From: Cryptomeria japonica
Lineage: Eukaryota; Streptophyta; Pinopsida; Cupressales; Cupressaceae
NCBI RefSeq assembly: GCF_030272615.1
Contig: NC_081413.1
Span: 443,013,038 to 443,077,037 of the forward strand
Direction of reading: 5' to 3'
DNA: 64,000 nt
Shown here: in pieces, positions 1 to 11,982 of the stretch
How the letters are laid out: the number at the start of each line of letters is the position of its first letter
Position numbering within the stretch: the stretch's first letter is position 1
Program-made: the position numbers and the translations under genes
The notes under the pieces: model-generated
The model's input: the letters and a program-made list of their open reading frames with translations, nothing else
Told to the model about the DNA's origin: nothing
The model's database searches: none

Positions 1-192
1 CTGGTTTAGTGGTTTTTAGTTTTTCTCTATTACTATTTTGTGTTTTTGCTACGTGGGCCTGACCCCTATCTCTGTGGTTGTTTTTTCATTGGTTCTAGAC
101 TAGTTAGTAATTGTTTATTTTCTGTACTACTCTCTAACTTTGGGTTTCAGGTCCCTATAAAACCTATTTATCATAATAAAAAAAAAAAATTA
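1..192 (+). mobile_element. 3' tail of a coiled-coil ORF retroelement (copy A)
   Basis: T-rich 3' untranslated tail ending in an A-run at about 179-189. It matches, over its whole length with scattered differences, the reverse complement of about 5832-6000. Shared landmarks are 'ctggttta', 'tctctaactttgggtt' and 'ggtccctataaaac'. In the second copy this tail directly follows the end of a coiled-coil reading frame, so the window probably opens just past the coding part of the same family. Two copies in opposite orientation with a conserved 3' end plus an A-run indicate dispersal by retroposition. The element class is not known. Confidence 0.6.
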
Positions 193-1139
193 TTATAATG
201 AAAATATTTAGTTCCACTTGCACTTGATACAAATCAAACCTAATGTCAACATCACTTAAAAGGAATGTAATCTTCAAATAATTTATTTGACTCAAACTAT
301 ATTGTAAATTCTATCCTTGTAACACTATGTCATAACTCACCTACTTCAAGCAAACAAATACTATTATTATAATGTTACAAAGGTGAGTACTCAACACTAT
401 ATGACACTTATTTAGAATTTTAAATTAATTTTCTTTATCTATATTTGGTCTTGAAATCAACATGGTTTATCAGTTCCATCATAGGTCATATCCATTGATT
501 TTCTATCTTCTTTATAGGAAAATATTTGACCTGATTTCCTATAGTGCATATTCTGATATATCAATTATTTACCTAATTCATTGTTGTTTGCTTTATGGTA
601 AGGACCAACAACATTTAACAATACACGTTTAGAGGGTTGCCAAATTTCAAAGTGTATACATTACAATTATTCTCCTAATAATTGAACCCTAATTATCATC
701 TTATTGTCCATTAAATACTATTTTCTATAGCATTAATTAATTATCATTACATTTACCAATACCAAGTTTGTTATCATATTTATTGTTTATTGCATCATCT
801 ATCTTTTATTATAGTTTTAATTAATTAATTAATTAATCAAATTACAAGAGATTATTTTATATTTTATATTTATTAATTAAAATATTTAATTATTTGATTA
901 ATTAAGAACTAATTATACTTTTTCACTAAACATTTTTTATTTTTTTATTTTGTCAGTTAAATTCATCTTTGAATTAGTATTTTTTATTTTTGTTTATCCA
1001 TTTATTAATTTGAATATTTAGGAGATTGAAATAATTATTGTTTTATTAGTTGAGTTGAATCCAAATTCAATCTAGTTAACTCAAGAAAATAGATATGAGC
1101 TTTGTGTTGATATTTATTTATAACTATTGTTTTGAACAA
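193..1139. other. AT-rich DNA without a recognisable gene
   Basis: Very AT-rich sequence with stops in all frames. It contains a short TTAA microsatellite at about 817-838. No coding or structural feature is supported. Confidence 0.6.
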
Positions 1140-1905
1140 AGAGGTGAATCCAATATTTATATATAAAGATTACATTACAAGCCGAAGGAATGTGGCCAAG
1201 TGAAAGATGCTCAAAACCGTAAACAAGATGTACCCATATAAAATATAAAGCTTGAAGATAGCCAAACACAAGTGAATGAAAGTAAGACGTAGATGCAAAT
1301 TAACTTCTCAACAAAATCTAGTGGGAAGATCATATCCATCGCCATGCAATCATTAATCAAAGATTAGTCAAGTATGATGGTGATTATTATAGAGCAGGAT
1401 ATCATCCCTATCTTTGATATTAGAGGTCATGAAATTTCAAAATTTATTAGAAACCGTAAAAATCACATGCTACAAGAGAGAAGGCATATTAGTCCAAACC
1501 TTGATATTTTGAGCATATGAGCCCAAATTCACCTGCTTGTCTATTAACGTTTTACCTTCCTTAAAGGTGTGCTTGATCATGTTTAGGCGAGAGTCAATAA
1601 TAATATCAATAATGGACTAGTGGGGGATGGCTTGATCATTCAATATCATAATGACATTTTTGAAATCTCCTTTGGTGATCACATTGGTGACACCTTTCTC
1701 CTCTACTAACTTAATACTATGATGAGCAGTTGCTATCTCAACATAGTTGGATGACTAGACCCCCAAATTTACTACATACACAAAGATCAACATGCCTTTC
1801 GTATCACCTAGGATGCCACCCCTCCCACCTAACTCAAGTTCGCTTTAACTGAGCCATCGAAATTTAACTTGAACCAACTGAAGTCGAGGAGTAAGAAATG
1901 AAATA
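1140..1905 (-). mobile_element. LINE RNase H relic
   Basis: Read on the minus strand from about 1890 downward, broken frames give WFKLNFDGS, then a stretch resembling GGILGDTKG, 'NYVEIATAHHSIKLVEEKG' and a late HTFKEGK. These occur in the order expected for the C-terminal RNase H domain of plant LINE ORF2 (first catalytic Asp in FDGS, Glu in VEIA). Several stops and frame changes interrupt it. The rest of ORF2 is not found upstream. Assignment rests on motif order; the borders are approximate. Confidence 0.55.
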
Positions 1906-2492
1906 AAGTACTAAGTTACTAAATCACGTCTATATTCTAAAAGCCAAATCAGCATAATAGACTTAATCTAAAATATATAATAAAATTATTAAATAAAAAT
2001 TTGATATGTATCTTTTAATTTATTTTTGTTTTCATTTTTTTCATTTTTTATTTTAATTTTATTACCTGCATTATTGACACAACCATTATACATAAGATGA
2101 TGAGACATAAATTGAAAAGTAATTAAATAAGTAAACTATCAATAATTGACTCTCAAAATTGAAGGATCATAAACGCTATCCTATCTCTGTGGACACATCT
2201 ATTGCACATAGCATGGCGAGACTTAAATTCTAAGGTGGTAAACGACGAAAGCATCAATTGTTGACCGTCAAATTTGAGAATAGTGAATCTTTGCAAAGAC
2301 TTGAGTCTCTAAGTCGTCGAAGACTCTAGAGAGATCCCCTGAATTCCAGAAACCATGTATGTACGATGAACCCTAATTAAATACATCAGAATACTTCAGA
2401 TGTGCAATCAAAATACTGCTTTACTCTTTGCTATTATTCTGATGCCCTGTCCACAGCTTCCATTATAGGTGAGTAGAAAAAGCGAGTGCGAA
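1906..2492. other. AT-rich flank with no gene seen
   Basis: AT-rich to about 2160, then less biased. No coding frame is supported. A good splice-donor-like string (ataggtgagt) lies at about 2465-2474, just before the candidate exon at 2493; it could end an untranslated leader exon, but nothing else supports that. Confidence 0.4.
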
Positions 2493-2673
2493 ATGGGGAT
2501 TGACGGAAATGGATCGGATCTGGGTTCGAATCCAGAGCGGGTCATTCTCGATGTTAACAATAATAATACCCAATTCTTCTCCTCTGTCAAGAGACAGAGA
2601 CAGAGAGAAAGAGATCATGAGCACTCTTTGACGGCAACGACAACACCCATCTTCTGCGCCAACACAGAAACTG
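2493..2673 (+). CDS. Candidate first coding exon (possibly of the ERF gene)
   Basis: An ATG at 2493 opens a frame rich in Asn, Arg and Gln (MGIDGNGSD at the start, then a basic RQRQRERD stretch) with higher GC than its surroundings. A possible donor (ctg|gtga) follows base 2673 and leaves the exon in phase 1. The ERF exon starting at 11983 needs a phase-1 partner. Joining the two gives an uninterrupted 284-codon protein: 60 codons plus one base here, and 671 coding bases downstream. The donor lacks the usual G at +5. No homologue was recognised from the sequence, so this may instead belong to another gene or be chance. It is a hypothesis, not an established exon. Confidence 0.3.
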
Positions 2674-3199
2674 GTGATCGCCTGTTTTCTTTTGCATCTC
2701 CTTTATTATTACAGACTTTTGTTACTCTCTCTTTCATGTTATTAGTGTAATTGAAATAATGAATCATTTGCCACAATCCCTTGAATAAATACATAAAACT
2801 AGTAGCGATTTGTAATAACAATAGGCAGATGAATTTTAAAAACGGTACTCTATTCTATAGGATGTTAAACTATGTGGTAGATAAATTTTAGATCATCTGT
2901 TAAAATAGCCAAACTCACTAACAACAGAGATACATAATTATTTATTTGATATTAACACCTTATTTTTCTATTTTCCCTATTTTACTGGATAGATTTTTTT
3001 TTTCATATATATTTCTAAGAAGCTTTTTCATAGAGTGGACTTCAAATTTTATTTTTATGGAATTAAAGGTTTTATGGGATTGGGAAAAATTTGCTATGTG
3101 ATAAATTGAAATTTCAATCTCAAAAATAGGGGTTTCTATTTTTTAGTTCTCAAATATATTCAGTCAGTATTTTAGTGGTGCAGTTTAAATTTTTTTCTA

Positions 3200-5820
3200 A
3201 TAATTTAGAAGAGATTCTTTTCTAAATGTCATGCATTTGTCACAAATATGTTATTTCAAATTCTTTGATCCTCTAAATTTTAGAAATTAGTTCAATTGTT
3301 GTCAGTGTAGATAAGATCATCCACGTATACAACTAGATATAAAGATTAAGATCTAACACACTTTTGTAGATAAGATCATCCACGTATACAACTAGATATA
3401 AAGATTAAGATCTAACACACTTTTGTAGATAAGATCATCCACATATACAACTAGGATAAGAATGTCAGCAACCAAGTTCTTGATATAAAGATTAAGATCT
3501 AATTACACACTTTTTACAAAAAACCTTTTTGCTATGGTATGGGTCAATATTGCAATACCATGTTCTTAGTGTTTTCTTAAAAGCATACAATGCTTTCTGG
3601 AATCTGTAAACAATGTGCTCTTTAAAAGATATTTCAAATCCTTTAGTTTGTGATGCATAGACTTTTTCATCAATATTGTTGACAAACATATGATGAACTA
3701 TCTAATATATTGAGCTATCAAAGTTCCTTTTAGTTTGATGATATTTATTTGTGCTACGGATGTAAATATTCAAGTGTAATCAATACATTCTTGTTGAGTG
3801 TTTTCTTTGTTTACCATTCCAACCTTTTGTTTATTAAAACTTCAATCATATTTGAAGTTATTCTATTACATCCACATCATACCAACTACTTCCATACAAG
3901 GAGGTAGCTAGACTACATTCCAAATATCATTCTCTTCACTTGTTCCTATCTTAGTATTTATTGCTTCAATGAAATCTTCATTTTCTTCAGCTTGTTCAAA
4001 GGCCTATGACTCTTTGTTATCCATTATTGGAATGATCGAGGCATATTTCATTTTTCTTTGTAAAACAATTATCATTTTATTGAAATTTGAATCTAACATA
4101 AAAATTGATGAATGATTACTTTTTTCCCTCTTTGATATTTATGATGTTTTCCCATTTTCACTCTTGACCATTTGAGTTCTTCCTCATAACAGAGATAAAT
4201 TTTAATTTGGGTTCCCTTTAAATTTTTTAATGTACTACAATTCTTTTTTAATTGTTGTATGTCTACTTAACACTTGTTTCATACTTACTAGATCATAAAG
4301 CATGTGCACTTTATTGTTTTATTGATATCCATGAAAAATGCATATAAATCCTCTATGATTAAACTTACACATTTTTCTTTTGGTATACATACATAAGAAA
4401 TGTATCAAAACACCCTCATATAGTCAACTTTTGACTCCATTAAAAACCATTATTATTTTGAAGAAATTTCTTTAAATTGTTTTTATGACTCATATTTAAA
4501 ATATGTACAATTGTACATACTAGTTCTATATAAAAACTCTTATCCAATTTTAAGAATTCATCATAGTTCTATCATGTCAACAATAGTTATATTCCTCATT
4601 TTAGTAACTCCATTTTGTTGTGAAGTGTAGAGGGTAGTAAACTCTATCATCCCATGAATTTTGTAAAAATCTAAATATTTATACAATTAAAATTCACAAT
4701 ATTCACAATATTCATATTATTCAAATTCACATTCATTATCACTCTATTTTTCATAAAACCTCTTGAATCCTAATAATTGACTAAATAATATTGAATTTGT
4801 AGCTAAGCAATATACCCCTACTTTTTTGAGTAATCATCAACAAAGATTAAAAAGTACATTCACTCCCAAAGAAAACATTTCCATAAGACCACTCAAATCC
4901 ATATCCATATGAATTATTTCAAGAGATTGTTTAACTATTTCAATTTACCAATTAGAAATCTATCTCTATATTATTTGTCAACAATACACTCTTAAGAGAC
5001 TTCTTTTGTATCTTTAATGAATGATAATCCTTCAAGCACACTCATTTTGTAGATTAAAAGTAAACCACTAAAACTAAGATGCCCATATCTTTGTTATTGG
5101 TTTTTCCTTTATTATACTATGTTAGTTTTTATGAGTCAAATATAGAGGGAAAATCCTATCACCTATCATTTATATTCTTCAAACAATGAAATTACTTTTT
5201 AATTTATATTTGATCATGCATTTAGCTTCATTAAATTTTATTTGATAATTTTTTTGTAACACTTTTTAATAAATATCTTCTTTCTAAGTGCTATAACTGT
5301 TAGTTCTTTATTGATATGTTTTATGTCACTATGTCCAACTATAATTGTAAGAGTATCTATGCATTTGGTTTTGTGAGACTGATTGTCTCTGAATGTCATT
5401 TTGTTATTGTTAGTTTTCATCTAAATTGATAAAAATATTATCATTCAATGTCAAAATAATAAAAATCACAATCAATGTAAGATACATTATTTTCACTTTA
5501 CTTTTTATTGAAATAGAAAATGAGTAAACATTGTTTATCTTCAATAATATTTTAAATAATCATTTTTTCCATTTCAAATTGTTTATTGTAAGATTTTAGT
5601 TTATAGTCATTGAACTCATTACAATAAAAATATTGGACATCATTTTGTAATTACTATCTTTCATGTTAATCTTATGTCTCTCTCCTTCTTTTAAAGTAGT
5701 ACTTCTACTTCTAAAACATCACCTCTTCCTCAAGGAAGAGTTGTTGGATTGATCTTTACATTCTTTCTTATTTTTAGAAGTCGTCTCTAGATTCACTTTT
5801 GCTATGGTTCTTAAAGAATA
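3200..5820 (-). mobile_element. Decayed Copia retrotransposon pol
   Basis: On the minus strand, broken frames run in Copia order. At about 5090-4800 comes a GAG-pre-integrase/integrase remnant resembling GHLSFSGL followed by LIFVDDYSKK. At about 4020-3900 there is a remnant of the RT N-terminal region (AINTKIGTSEENDIWNVV). At 3689-3492 an RT stretch contains EKVYASQTKGFE, KALYAFKKT and TWYCNID. Then a YLVVYVDDLI catalytic motif lies in a tandemly repeated block near 3310-3457. Stops and frameshifts are everywhere. The 5421-5820 part is AT-rich and may hold the gag/protease end but shows no clear motif. No LTRs were found. Confidence 0.7.
3307..3457. repeat. 59-bp tandem repeat over the Copia YVDD motif
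   Basis: Two essentially identical 59-bp units (3307-3365, 3366-3424) and a partial third (from 3425). Each unit read on the minus strand carries YLVVYVDDL, so the RT active-site codons were tandemly amplified after insertion. Confidence 0.85.
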
Positions 5821-5831
5821 TGTTTTTGATT

Positions 5832-6671
5832 AGGATAAATGGGTTTTATAGGGACCCAAAACCCAAAGTTAGAGAGAAATACAAAAAATTAAACAGTCGC
5901 TAACCAGTCCAAAAACAATAGCAAAATAGCCATAGAAATAGGGTCCATGCTCACACAACAATAACATAAAGAAAAAAAAGAACCATTAAACCAGAGATTG
6001 CATCAACTCCGAGTTGTTTTGGATCATACTCTTGTTGATTTCCTCGATCTCTTCCATGATGAACTTGGAGGTACTCTTCTCTTGGTTCGTACTCCTTGTC
6101 CTCGTATAGGGGCCAGTAGTGATCTAAGATCCCGTACCTTGCAAGTTTGGATGCTGGATTTTATTCTTTTATTTGGTTTCTGAGGGTGGGATACTGGTGG
6201 CGAACTAGGCTCTTTGGTCCTCAATCATCGCATTGACCTTTTTAAGACCCTTAGTGATATTATTCATGGATTCCCTACTAATATCAACCAGAATCCTCAG
6301 GTTCCCCTTAATATTTTCCAAGCTTATTTCCAATTGACCAATCCTTGTTTCATAATCGATTTTCATGATCTTAGCATCTTCTAAAAGTTTATGTGTCATT
6401 CGGATAAGTTTGTCAATTTTTCTTGGCATGGGTGTCTCAGTAAAGTGTCAATAATACCCTTAATTCCTTCCTTCAGCATGTTGATCTCCTTGTTGACCCA
6501 AAGAAAGCAATTTTCATGGCTTTTAATAGAATTATTAAGGAGAATATCAAAATGAGAGTCTTTTTGAGTACCCACATTTTCCCCGTGTTCAACATTAATG
6601 GGGATGTCAAGCTTTATTTCCTTCCCCTTTCCCTTGGCTTCTCCTATTTTTCCTAATTTGGACTTTTTCAT
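5832..6671 (-). mobile_element. Coiled-coil ORF retroelement (copy B)
   Basis: Minus strand. Coding remnants start at 6671 (MKKSKLGKIGEAKGKGK, Lys-rich) and continue through 6429-6205, a heptad-like stretch (MPRKIDKLIRMTHKLLED ... ISLENIKGNLRIL). After frameshifts the frame ends near 6000 with another coiled-coil-like segment (MEEIEEINKSMIQ). The T-rich 3' tail at about 5832-6000 follows and matches window positions 1-192. About three frame breaks are needed. No reverse transcriptase, protease or zinc finger is visible. It may be a non-autonomous retroposon or a retroposed host gene family; function unknown. Confidence 0.5.
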
Positions 6672-7129
6672 TCTTTAATTATATGTTTCTTTTACCTCTT
6701 AGACTTGTTTTAGATGAAAATACTTGTTTTAAATTTTCTTTTTTGTTACTCTAATCTATTCTTTGTATTTAACAAAATTTCACTTAATTCATTTATTTAA
6801 ATAGTTGTGAGATCTATAAAAATTTTGAGTAGAGAAAGTACATCATACATTTTGGGAATAAATTACCTCAAAAATTCTCCATAACATGTTTGTAAGTCAC
6901 ACCTTCATCGAAAATCTTTATTTAACTACTCATACATTCCATTTTTATCAAAAAAACACATATAAATTATCTATTCATTATTTTAATGTTTTAAAATATT
7001 TCTCAGCATTTAGAATTTTGCAGTTTATACATTTTAATATGCATTGCTGAGTATTTTCATGCTTATTTAGAATGAACATTACCACCTATCCTAGAAAATA
7101 TTATCAAATTAGTTACAAGTTGAATAAAA
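6672..7129. other. AT-rich spacer
   Basis: AT-rich sequence between the coiled-coil element and the truncated LINE. No coding frame, repeat or RNA gene was recognised. Confidence 0.5.
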
Positions 7130-9370
7130 ACAAATTCTCCTCAAAGGGATTAAGCAATTTGTGGATGAGACCATTTTACTTGGATTGGCTTCAATGGAAA
7201 AGGCTAAAGGATGGTACTCCATCCTTTTAGATTATGGTAGTGCTTTGGGGAAAAAAATTAATGCTGAGAATTTAGAAGAAACTTGCTGGGTGGAAAGGTT
7301 CTCTATTGTGTAATGCTAAGAATCTCTAGTTAGTCAAAGAATCCCTTCAAAGTACCTTAATTTATCTCTTATCCCTTTTCAATATTGTGGTGTCTTGGGC
7401 TAAGAAGCTTGATAAAATCCAAAGACATTTCCTCTGGTTTGGGGTGAAGCAAAAAAATGGAATGTCTCTTCTTGTTAGGGAAAAAGTTTGTCATAATAAG
7501 AGATCCAGTGGTCTTAGATTTAGGGACTACCGCTCCCTAAATCTTGACCTTATGGCTAAGATTGGATGGAAATTTATTTCAGAGAATGTGGATTTGTCAG
7601 TTTCCATGAAGAATAAGTACCCCAATGGTAGGGATAATTATAATTTTTTGACCTCTGAGGTCCTTCCTAGAGGTTCCCATGTTTGGAATAACCTTCTAAA
7701 AATTAAAGAGCTTTTTATTAATGGTATTCAGTGGTAGGTTGGTAATGGTAATAGAGTCAAATTATGGAAAGATTCATGGGTGTCTCTTATCCCCTTGGAG
7801 TTTCACCTTGTTTGTTCGACTATTGAAGGAGCCTTAACAATGAGGTATGGGAGCTATGTGAGTGACTACTAGGTTTTGTGATTCTTCCCTTCTAAAGTGG
7901 ATAATTATCCCTTTGGAATTTGATCTTCAGTTGAGGATGGATGTGTGGTGCTGCTCAAGATCCTTAAAAATATCAGGTTCTTTAGATTGGATGTTCAAGA
8001 TAGGTTGATCTAGGCTTTCTCCAAAGATGGCAAGTACTCTGTTTGTTCTAGTTTTGAGTTTTGTTCTCCATCTCCCTCCCCTCTCTATAATTGGTTTATC
8101 ATTTGGAAGTAAAAAATGATCCTGAAGATATTCTTATTTTGGTGGATGGATTGCCATGGTAAAATCCTTACTATATTAACAACCTTAAAAGGTGTTGTTT
8201 TCATATAGTAAATAGATGTGTTTTATGTTAAAAGGAAGAAGAGAGTATAAACCATATTTTGTTTCACTTCCTATTCTCTTGGAATATTAGACTGAGAATT
8301 TCTTTCTTGTTCCTTGTTGATTGGGTTTGGAATGGGGATTTGAAGGAATGCATTTCTGGTTGGTTACCACTTTCGGTTCATCCCCTTACTAGGAAACTTT
8401 GGTGACATGCCTTCTTTCATACTGGGTGGTGCTTTTGGAAAGAAAGAACTAACAAAATATTCAGGGATATGAAGAACAACTGGGACTCTTTAACCATAGC
8501 TGTTATTAATAATGTCAAAGAAAATATGGGATATTTTGAAAACAATAATCATTCTCTTTCACCCTCATTCTTGGATTAGTAGATTGCTAGGAATTGGAGC
8601 TTGACTTAATCTCTTTCCAAATTCATATCACCACCTATTGGCTCTATAAATTCTATTAAATGGATCCCCTGATATTGGCTGGTTGAAATTAAATTTTGAC
8701 AGTTCTTCTAAAGATAATCCAGGCTGAGTGGGTTGGGGTGGGATCATACATGATCATAGGGGTAATTTGGTCCTAGCATATATGTCTAACTAGGGGATGA
8801 AAGCCTTAAGTGTTGTAGAGGTGACAATTGCTTATTATGGCCTAGTTATTGCAAGAGATAGAGGGTACACATGCATCATTATCAAAGATGATTCAAATAA
8901 CAATATTTTAATGCTTTAAAAAAAATTCAAACCTGATTGAAAATGCAAACACCTCATCACCACGTGTCAGTATCTCACCCTCAGGATTGGCCACTTAAGA
9001 CTCAGTCATACAAGAAGGGAAGAAAATAATGTTGCAGATAGGTTGGCTTCTCTAGGCCTATTTTCTAATCATTTGAAAATATGGATGAATCTTCATGACA
9101 TCCTTAATGTGGTTTGTGTCACTATCCTTGATGACATAAGGCCTCATGATGAAGTATAATCCAAAGATTCTTTTTATTTCTTGCTATTGCCACCGTATCT
9201 GCGAGTCATTTAATGTTTAGGTGGTAGACATTTAATTTTGGTTGTAATTGCACTTTCTTCAATCCTAATTCATGTTGTCTCTATTATATTGCTCGTATTT
9301 GAATCCCCTCTCTAGTTTTCTCCTATAGCTTCTTTGTGTTAGTTATAGGGGGCGACCTCATTCAAACTGA
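7130..9370 (+). mobile_element. 5'-truncated LINE ORF2 relic (RT C-terminus to RNase H)
   Basis: Starts inside the reverse transcriptase with QFVDETILLGLASMEKAKG (the F-x-D-D region, second Asp changed to Glu). It continues through the open stretch 7387-7737 (LDKIQRHFLWFGV, SSGLRFRDYRSLNLDLMAKIGWK, SHVWNNLLKIK), typical of the thumb/connection of plant LINE RT. A zinc-binding RVT-type region with WKDSW follows. The RNase H domain lies at about 8680-9160: KLNFDGSSKDNPG, GWGGIIHDHRGNLVLAY and HTRREENNVADRLASLG, which keep the Asp, Glu and late Asp motifs apart from stops. ORF1 and the endonuclease are absent, as expected for a 5'-truncated LINE. The 3' untranslated part reaches roughly 9370. 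Confidence 0.75.
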
Positions 9371-9389
9371 CCCATATATTTGTGATAAT

Positions 9390-11110
9390 TTAAAAAATAA
9401 TGCTAAGATATGGTAGAAAGTGGTTAAGGGTAACCTTGTGAGTTACATGGAAAGAATGCATAGCTTTGATCTAGACCTTTCTACAAAATTGGCCTAGTTG
9501 TGGAGGAAGGGGATGGTGAAAATTGGGGGAGTGGCCTTTGTGCTCTCTCCAAATATGATTGTTGTTGCTACTAGGTTATCTCTAGAGAGATTGACTTTTC
9601 CTAAAATTCCAAAGGGGTTTTACAAAGATGAGTTCAAGAGATTCTTCAAGCCTATACAAGGGGTCTCAAGATTGCAGAGTGGGTATAACAAATAAAACCT
9701 TCTTCGGGTATGAAAGGATTCTATGCTAATTCTTATGAAGTACTTCATGTTGGATGAAAGATTCAAAAGAGTCAATACCGGGCTCTTCTCCATGTTGAAT
9801 CATCTAAGTTATGGTCTCACAATGAATTTCCCTTAATGTGAATGTTCCTCTTTGTCACAATCGGTTGCTAGGGCTAAATCTAGGAATTATCTCCCCTTCC
9901 ACCAAGGATTAATCCTTAGGATTTAAACTTTTCACTTGGCTTGGACCTCATCTAGTGGGACCCCTTTGATTTCCTTTGGCTCTTTACTAGATTGAAAATT
10001 AGTTGTGGAGGTTTCTCATGCCCCTATTTTGAAATTGGCCCCAATTTAATTTCCTCATCCAAAATCAAACTTGTCCCTACTTGATTCAATGCTATTTGAG
10101 GGGCGAAGCAAAAAATCACCCAATTCCCACCGTCTAAGAATGCTGAGCTTGTGGATTCAAAAGAGGCTGTGGAGTGGGAGGATTTTAATTCCTCCTCAAC
10201 CTCAGAGTCTAATTGGTCTCCTACTTCTTCTGAGGAGGTTGCCCCCTTTCCCCCATATTAAGAGCCTCCTTACCCATTCAAGGTGTTTCTACCCTAAATT
10301 CCAACTCCCTTACTATGGATGAGAAAGTGTCTAAGTTGGCAAAAGAAATTGAATTGTAGGATGCAGTCATTTGGTGGCTAAATGAAGTCATTCAATGGCT
10401 CCTCTCTCAATTTGGTGTCACCAAAAAATTGATAAACATGCTTGAAGCAGTGGCTAAGCCTCAGGCTTAGAGTGATAAATGGGCAATGGAGGATAAGGAT
10501 GAGAAGGTCTAGAAGGCTGCCATTGATATGGTAGAGAAATTTGATAAATGGGAGAAGGTTGAGGTGATGCTCAAAGACATTAATGAGAAAATTTCTTAGA
10601 GGGTTCACAAGAATGTTGTGGTTGAGCTAAAGGAGAATCAAGAGATCCTAAAGAGAAAGGTCAAGGAAATGTTTGCTTCGAGCTAGGAGATGGCATTAAA
10701 GAATTCAACCTCTTTGCATGTCATACAAGAGATAGAATGAAGAAAGGTGAAGAGGAAGAGACACAGAGTCTCCCTCTACTACAATGGAACCCCTAACCTC
10801 TGTTGTCAAGGCTACCTTGGATTCATGCACTCTGGCCTTTACAAAAGTTTCAAGCAATTTTTTTTTTTTTTTGAAAGTTAAGTGTTCAGTAATGAATGAC
10901 ATGATGATAATGCCAAGCCACTTAGTAGACCATTCCTTCGAGTCTTTGGTGGGTGGTTGGATGCTTTTTATTTTTTGTCTTTGTCTTTTCTAATCCTGTA
11001 CTAGTTATCTAGGGGGTTCTAGCGTGTTTTGGTGTCTTGTGGTTTTTGGCTGCCTATGCACTCCTCATGCGCCTCATGTAGTTGTTTTTTAACAATTATA
11101 TAAAGGTTGG
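9390..11110 (+). mobile_element. Decayed element: unknown globular domain plus coiled coil
   Basis: A broken plus-strand frame encodes an unknown domain (LSPNMIVVATRLSLERLTF and PKIPKGFYKDEFKRFFKP at 9545-9660, then YFMLDERFKRVN and NYLPFHQGLILRI). A Ser-rich linker near 10120-10250 follows, then a long charged coiled-coil region at about 10318-10740 (MDEKVSKLAKEIEL, MVEKFDKWEKVEVMLKDINE, KENQEILKRKVKEM). Most interruptions are TAG at likely Gln or Trp codons. The end is T-rich (10960-11110). No RT or other known enzyme was recognised. Its layout (globular domain, coiled coil, T-rich 3' end) parallels the element at 5832-6671. The first domain recalls plant repeat-borne 'mobile domain' proteins, but that is only an impression. 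Confidence 0.45.
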
Positions 11111-11982
11111 ACCCTATGCCACTTTAATTAATTAGAACAATTTTTCATTAATTTTTTTCATATTTATTTTGTCTTATTTATCTTTTAAAATCATCTAATA
11201 CTGCATCTATTGTTTCTATATATTTAAGTATAGAATTTCTTACAAATCTTTAATTGTGATAGAATTTGTATTCCACTGCACTAATAGATAAAACAATACT
11301 CATTAAAGATGAGAATTAACATCCCAGATATCATATTCCGTAAAATATTTTTTATTAGTAAAAATCTTGAAGAAATCACAACAATCAAACACTCCACTTA
11401 CTTCTTAAAACAAAACTTAGAAACCAAAAAAATCTTCATATTATTTGGTCTCGGTAATAACTTTTTAATGAGCAATCTACTCAAAGATTTTGTTAACTCA
11501 TATGATTTGAAATCAGAGGCTGTACAATTACCTCTAAGAATGTAAGCTCCCTAAAAAGTACAGCTATACAACAAGTGGGTCTCTCTTCCGTTTTGACAAT
11601 ATGTAAACTTAACTTAAAAATGAAAACATAAAATGTTTCAGAACAACTCAAGAAAATCAATTAACACTTTCCTCGCATAGTTAAAAGGTCTGGCCCGTAA
11701 TCAATAATATCAGGCAAAAACTGAAAAAAAAAAATTACTAGAAAATGGGCGCCAATGTCTTACCTCTTATACCTGAGTGACAACCTACAGGAGCTCAAAA
11801 AATCCCTAGGAACCCAGTCACACTTATCGTAGTCCTGAAAAGTTTCACACAAAATACAATAATGAGATAATTGACAAACCAATAAAATTTTACAGACTAA
11901 GGATATCCTGTGCAGTTAAGATTCATTGATTTCCGTAAATATGAGCGATTTTTTCAAAATTGTAATGCTTTTATTTCTGTAG
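11111..11982. other. Sequence upstream of the ERF exon
   Basis: Mostly AT-rich, with no ATG-led frame that joins convincingly to the AP2 exon. Three acceptor-like AG sites precede the exon (about 11895, 11915 and 11982); the last has the best pyrimidine tract. It is either intron or, if the first exon is elsewhere, 5' flank. Confidence 0.45.

Larger units (their letters stand above)
2674..11982 (+). other. Possible 9.3-kb transposon-filled intron of the ERF gene
   Basis: If the exon at 2493-2673 belongs to the ERF gene, this interval is its intron. It begins GTGATC and ends in a pyrimidine-rich acceptor (ttatttctgtag). It holds a Copia relic on the minus strand, two coiled-coil element copies and a LINE relic. 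Transposon-filled long introns are well known in conifers. Only splice phase, an open join and the missing ATG downstream support it; other acceptors occur at about 11895 and 11915. Confidence 0.25.

Noticed and set aside
2515-2545. B-box-like ggttcgaatcc suggesting a tRNA gene
   Set aside because: The flanking bases do not form a T-stem (two or more mismatches) and no acceptor or anticodon stem can be placed upstream.
11910-11982. Coding start of the ERF at 11910
   Set aside because: The codon at 11910 is GTG, not ATG, and the stretch before 11983 looks like a pyrimidine-rich splice acceptor region.
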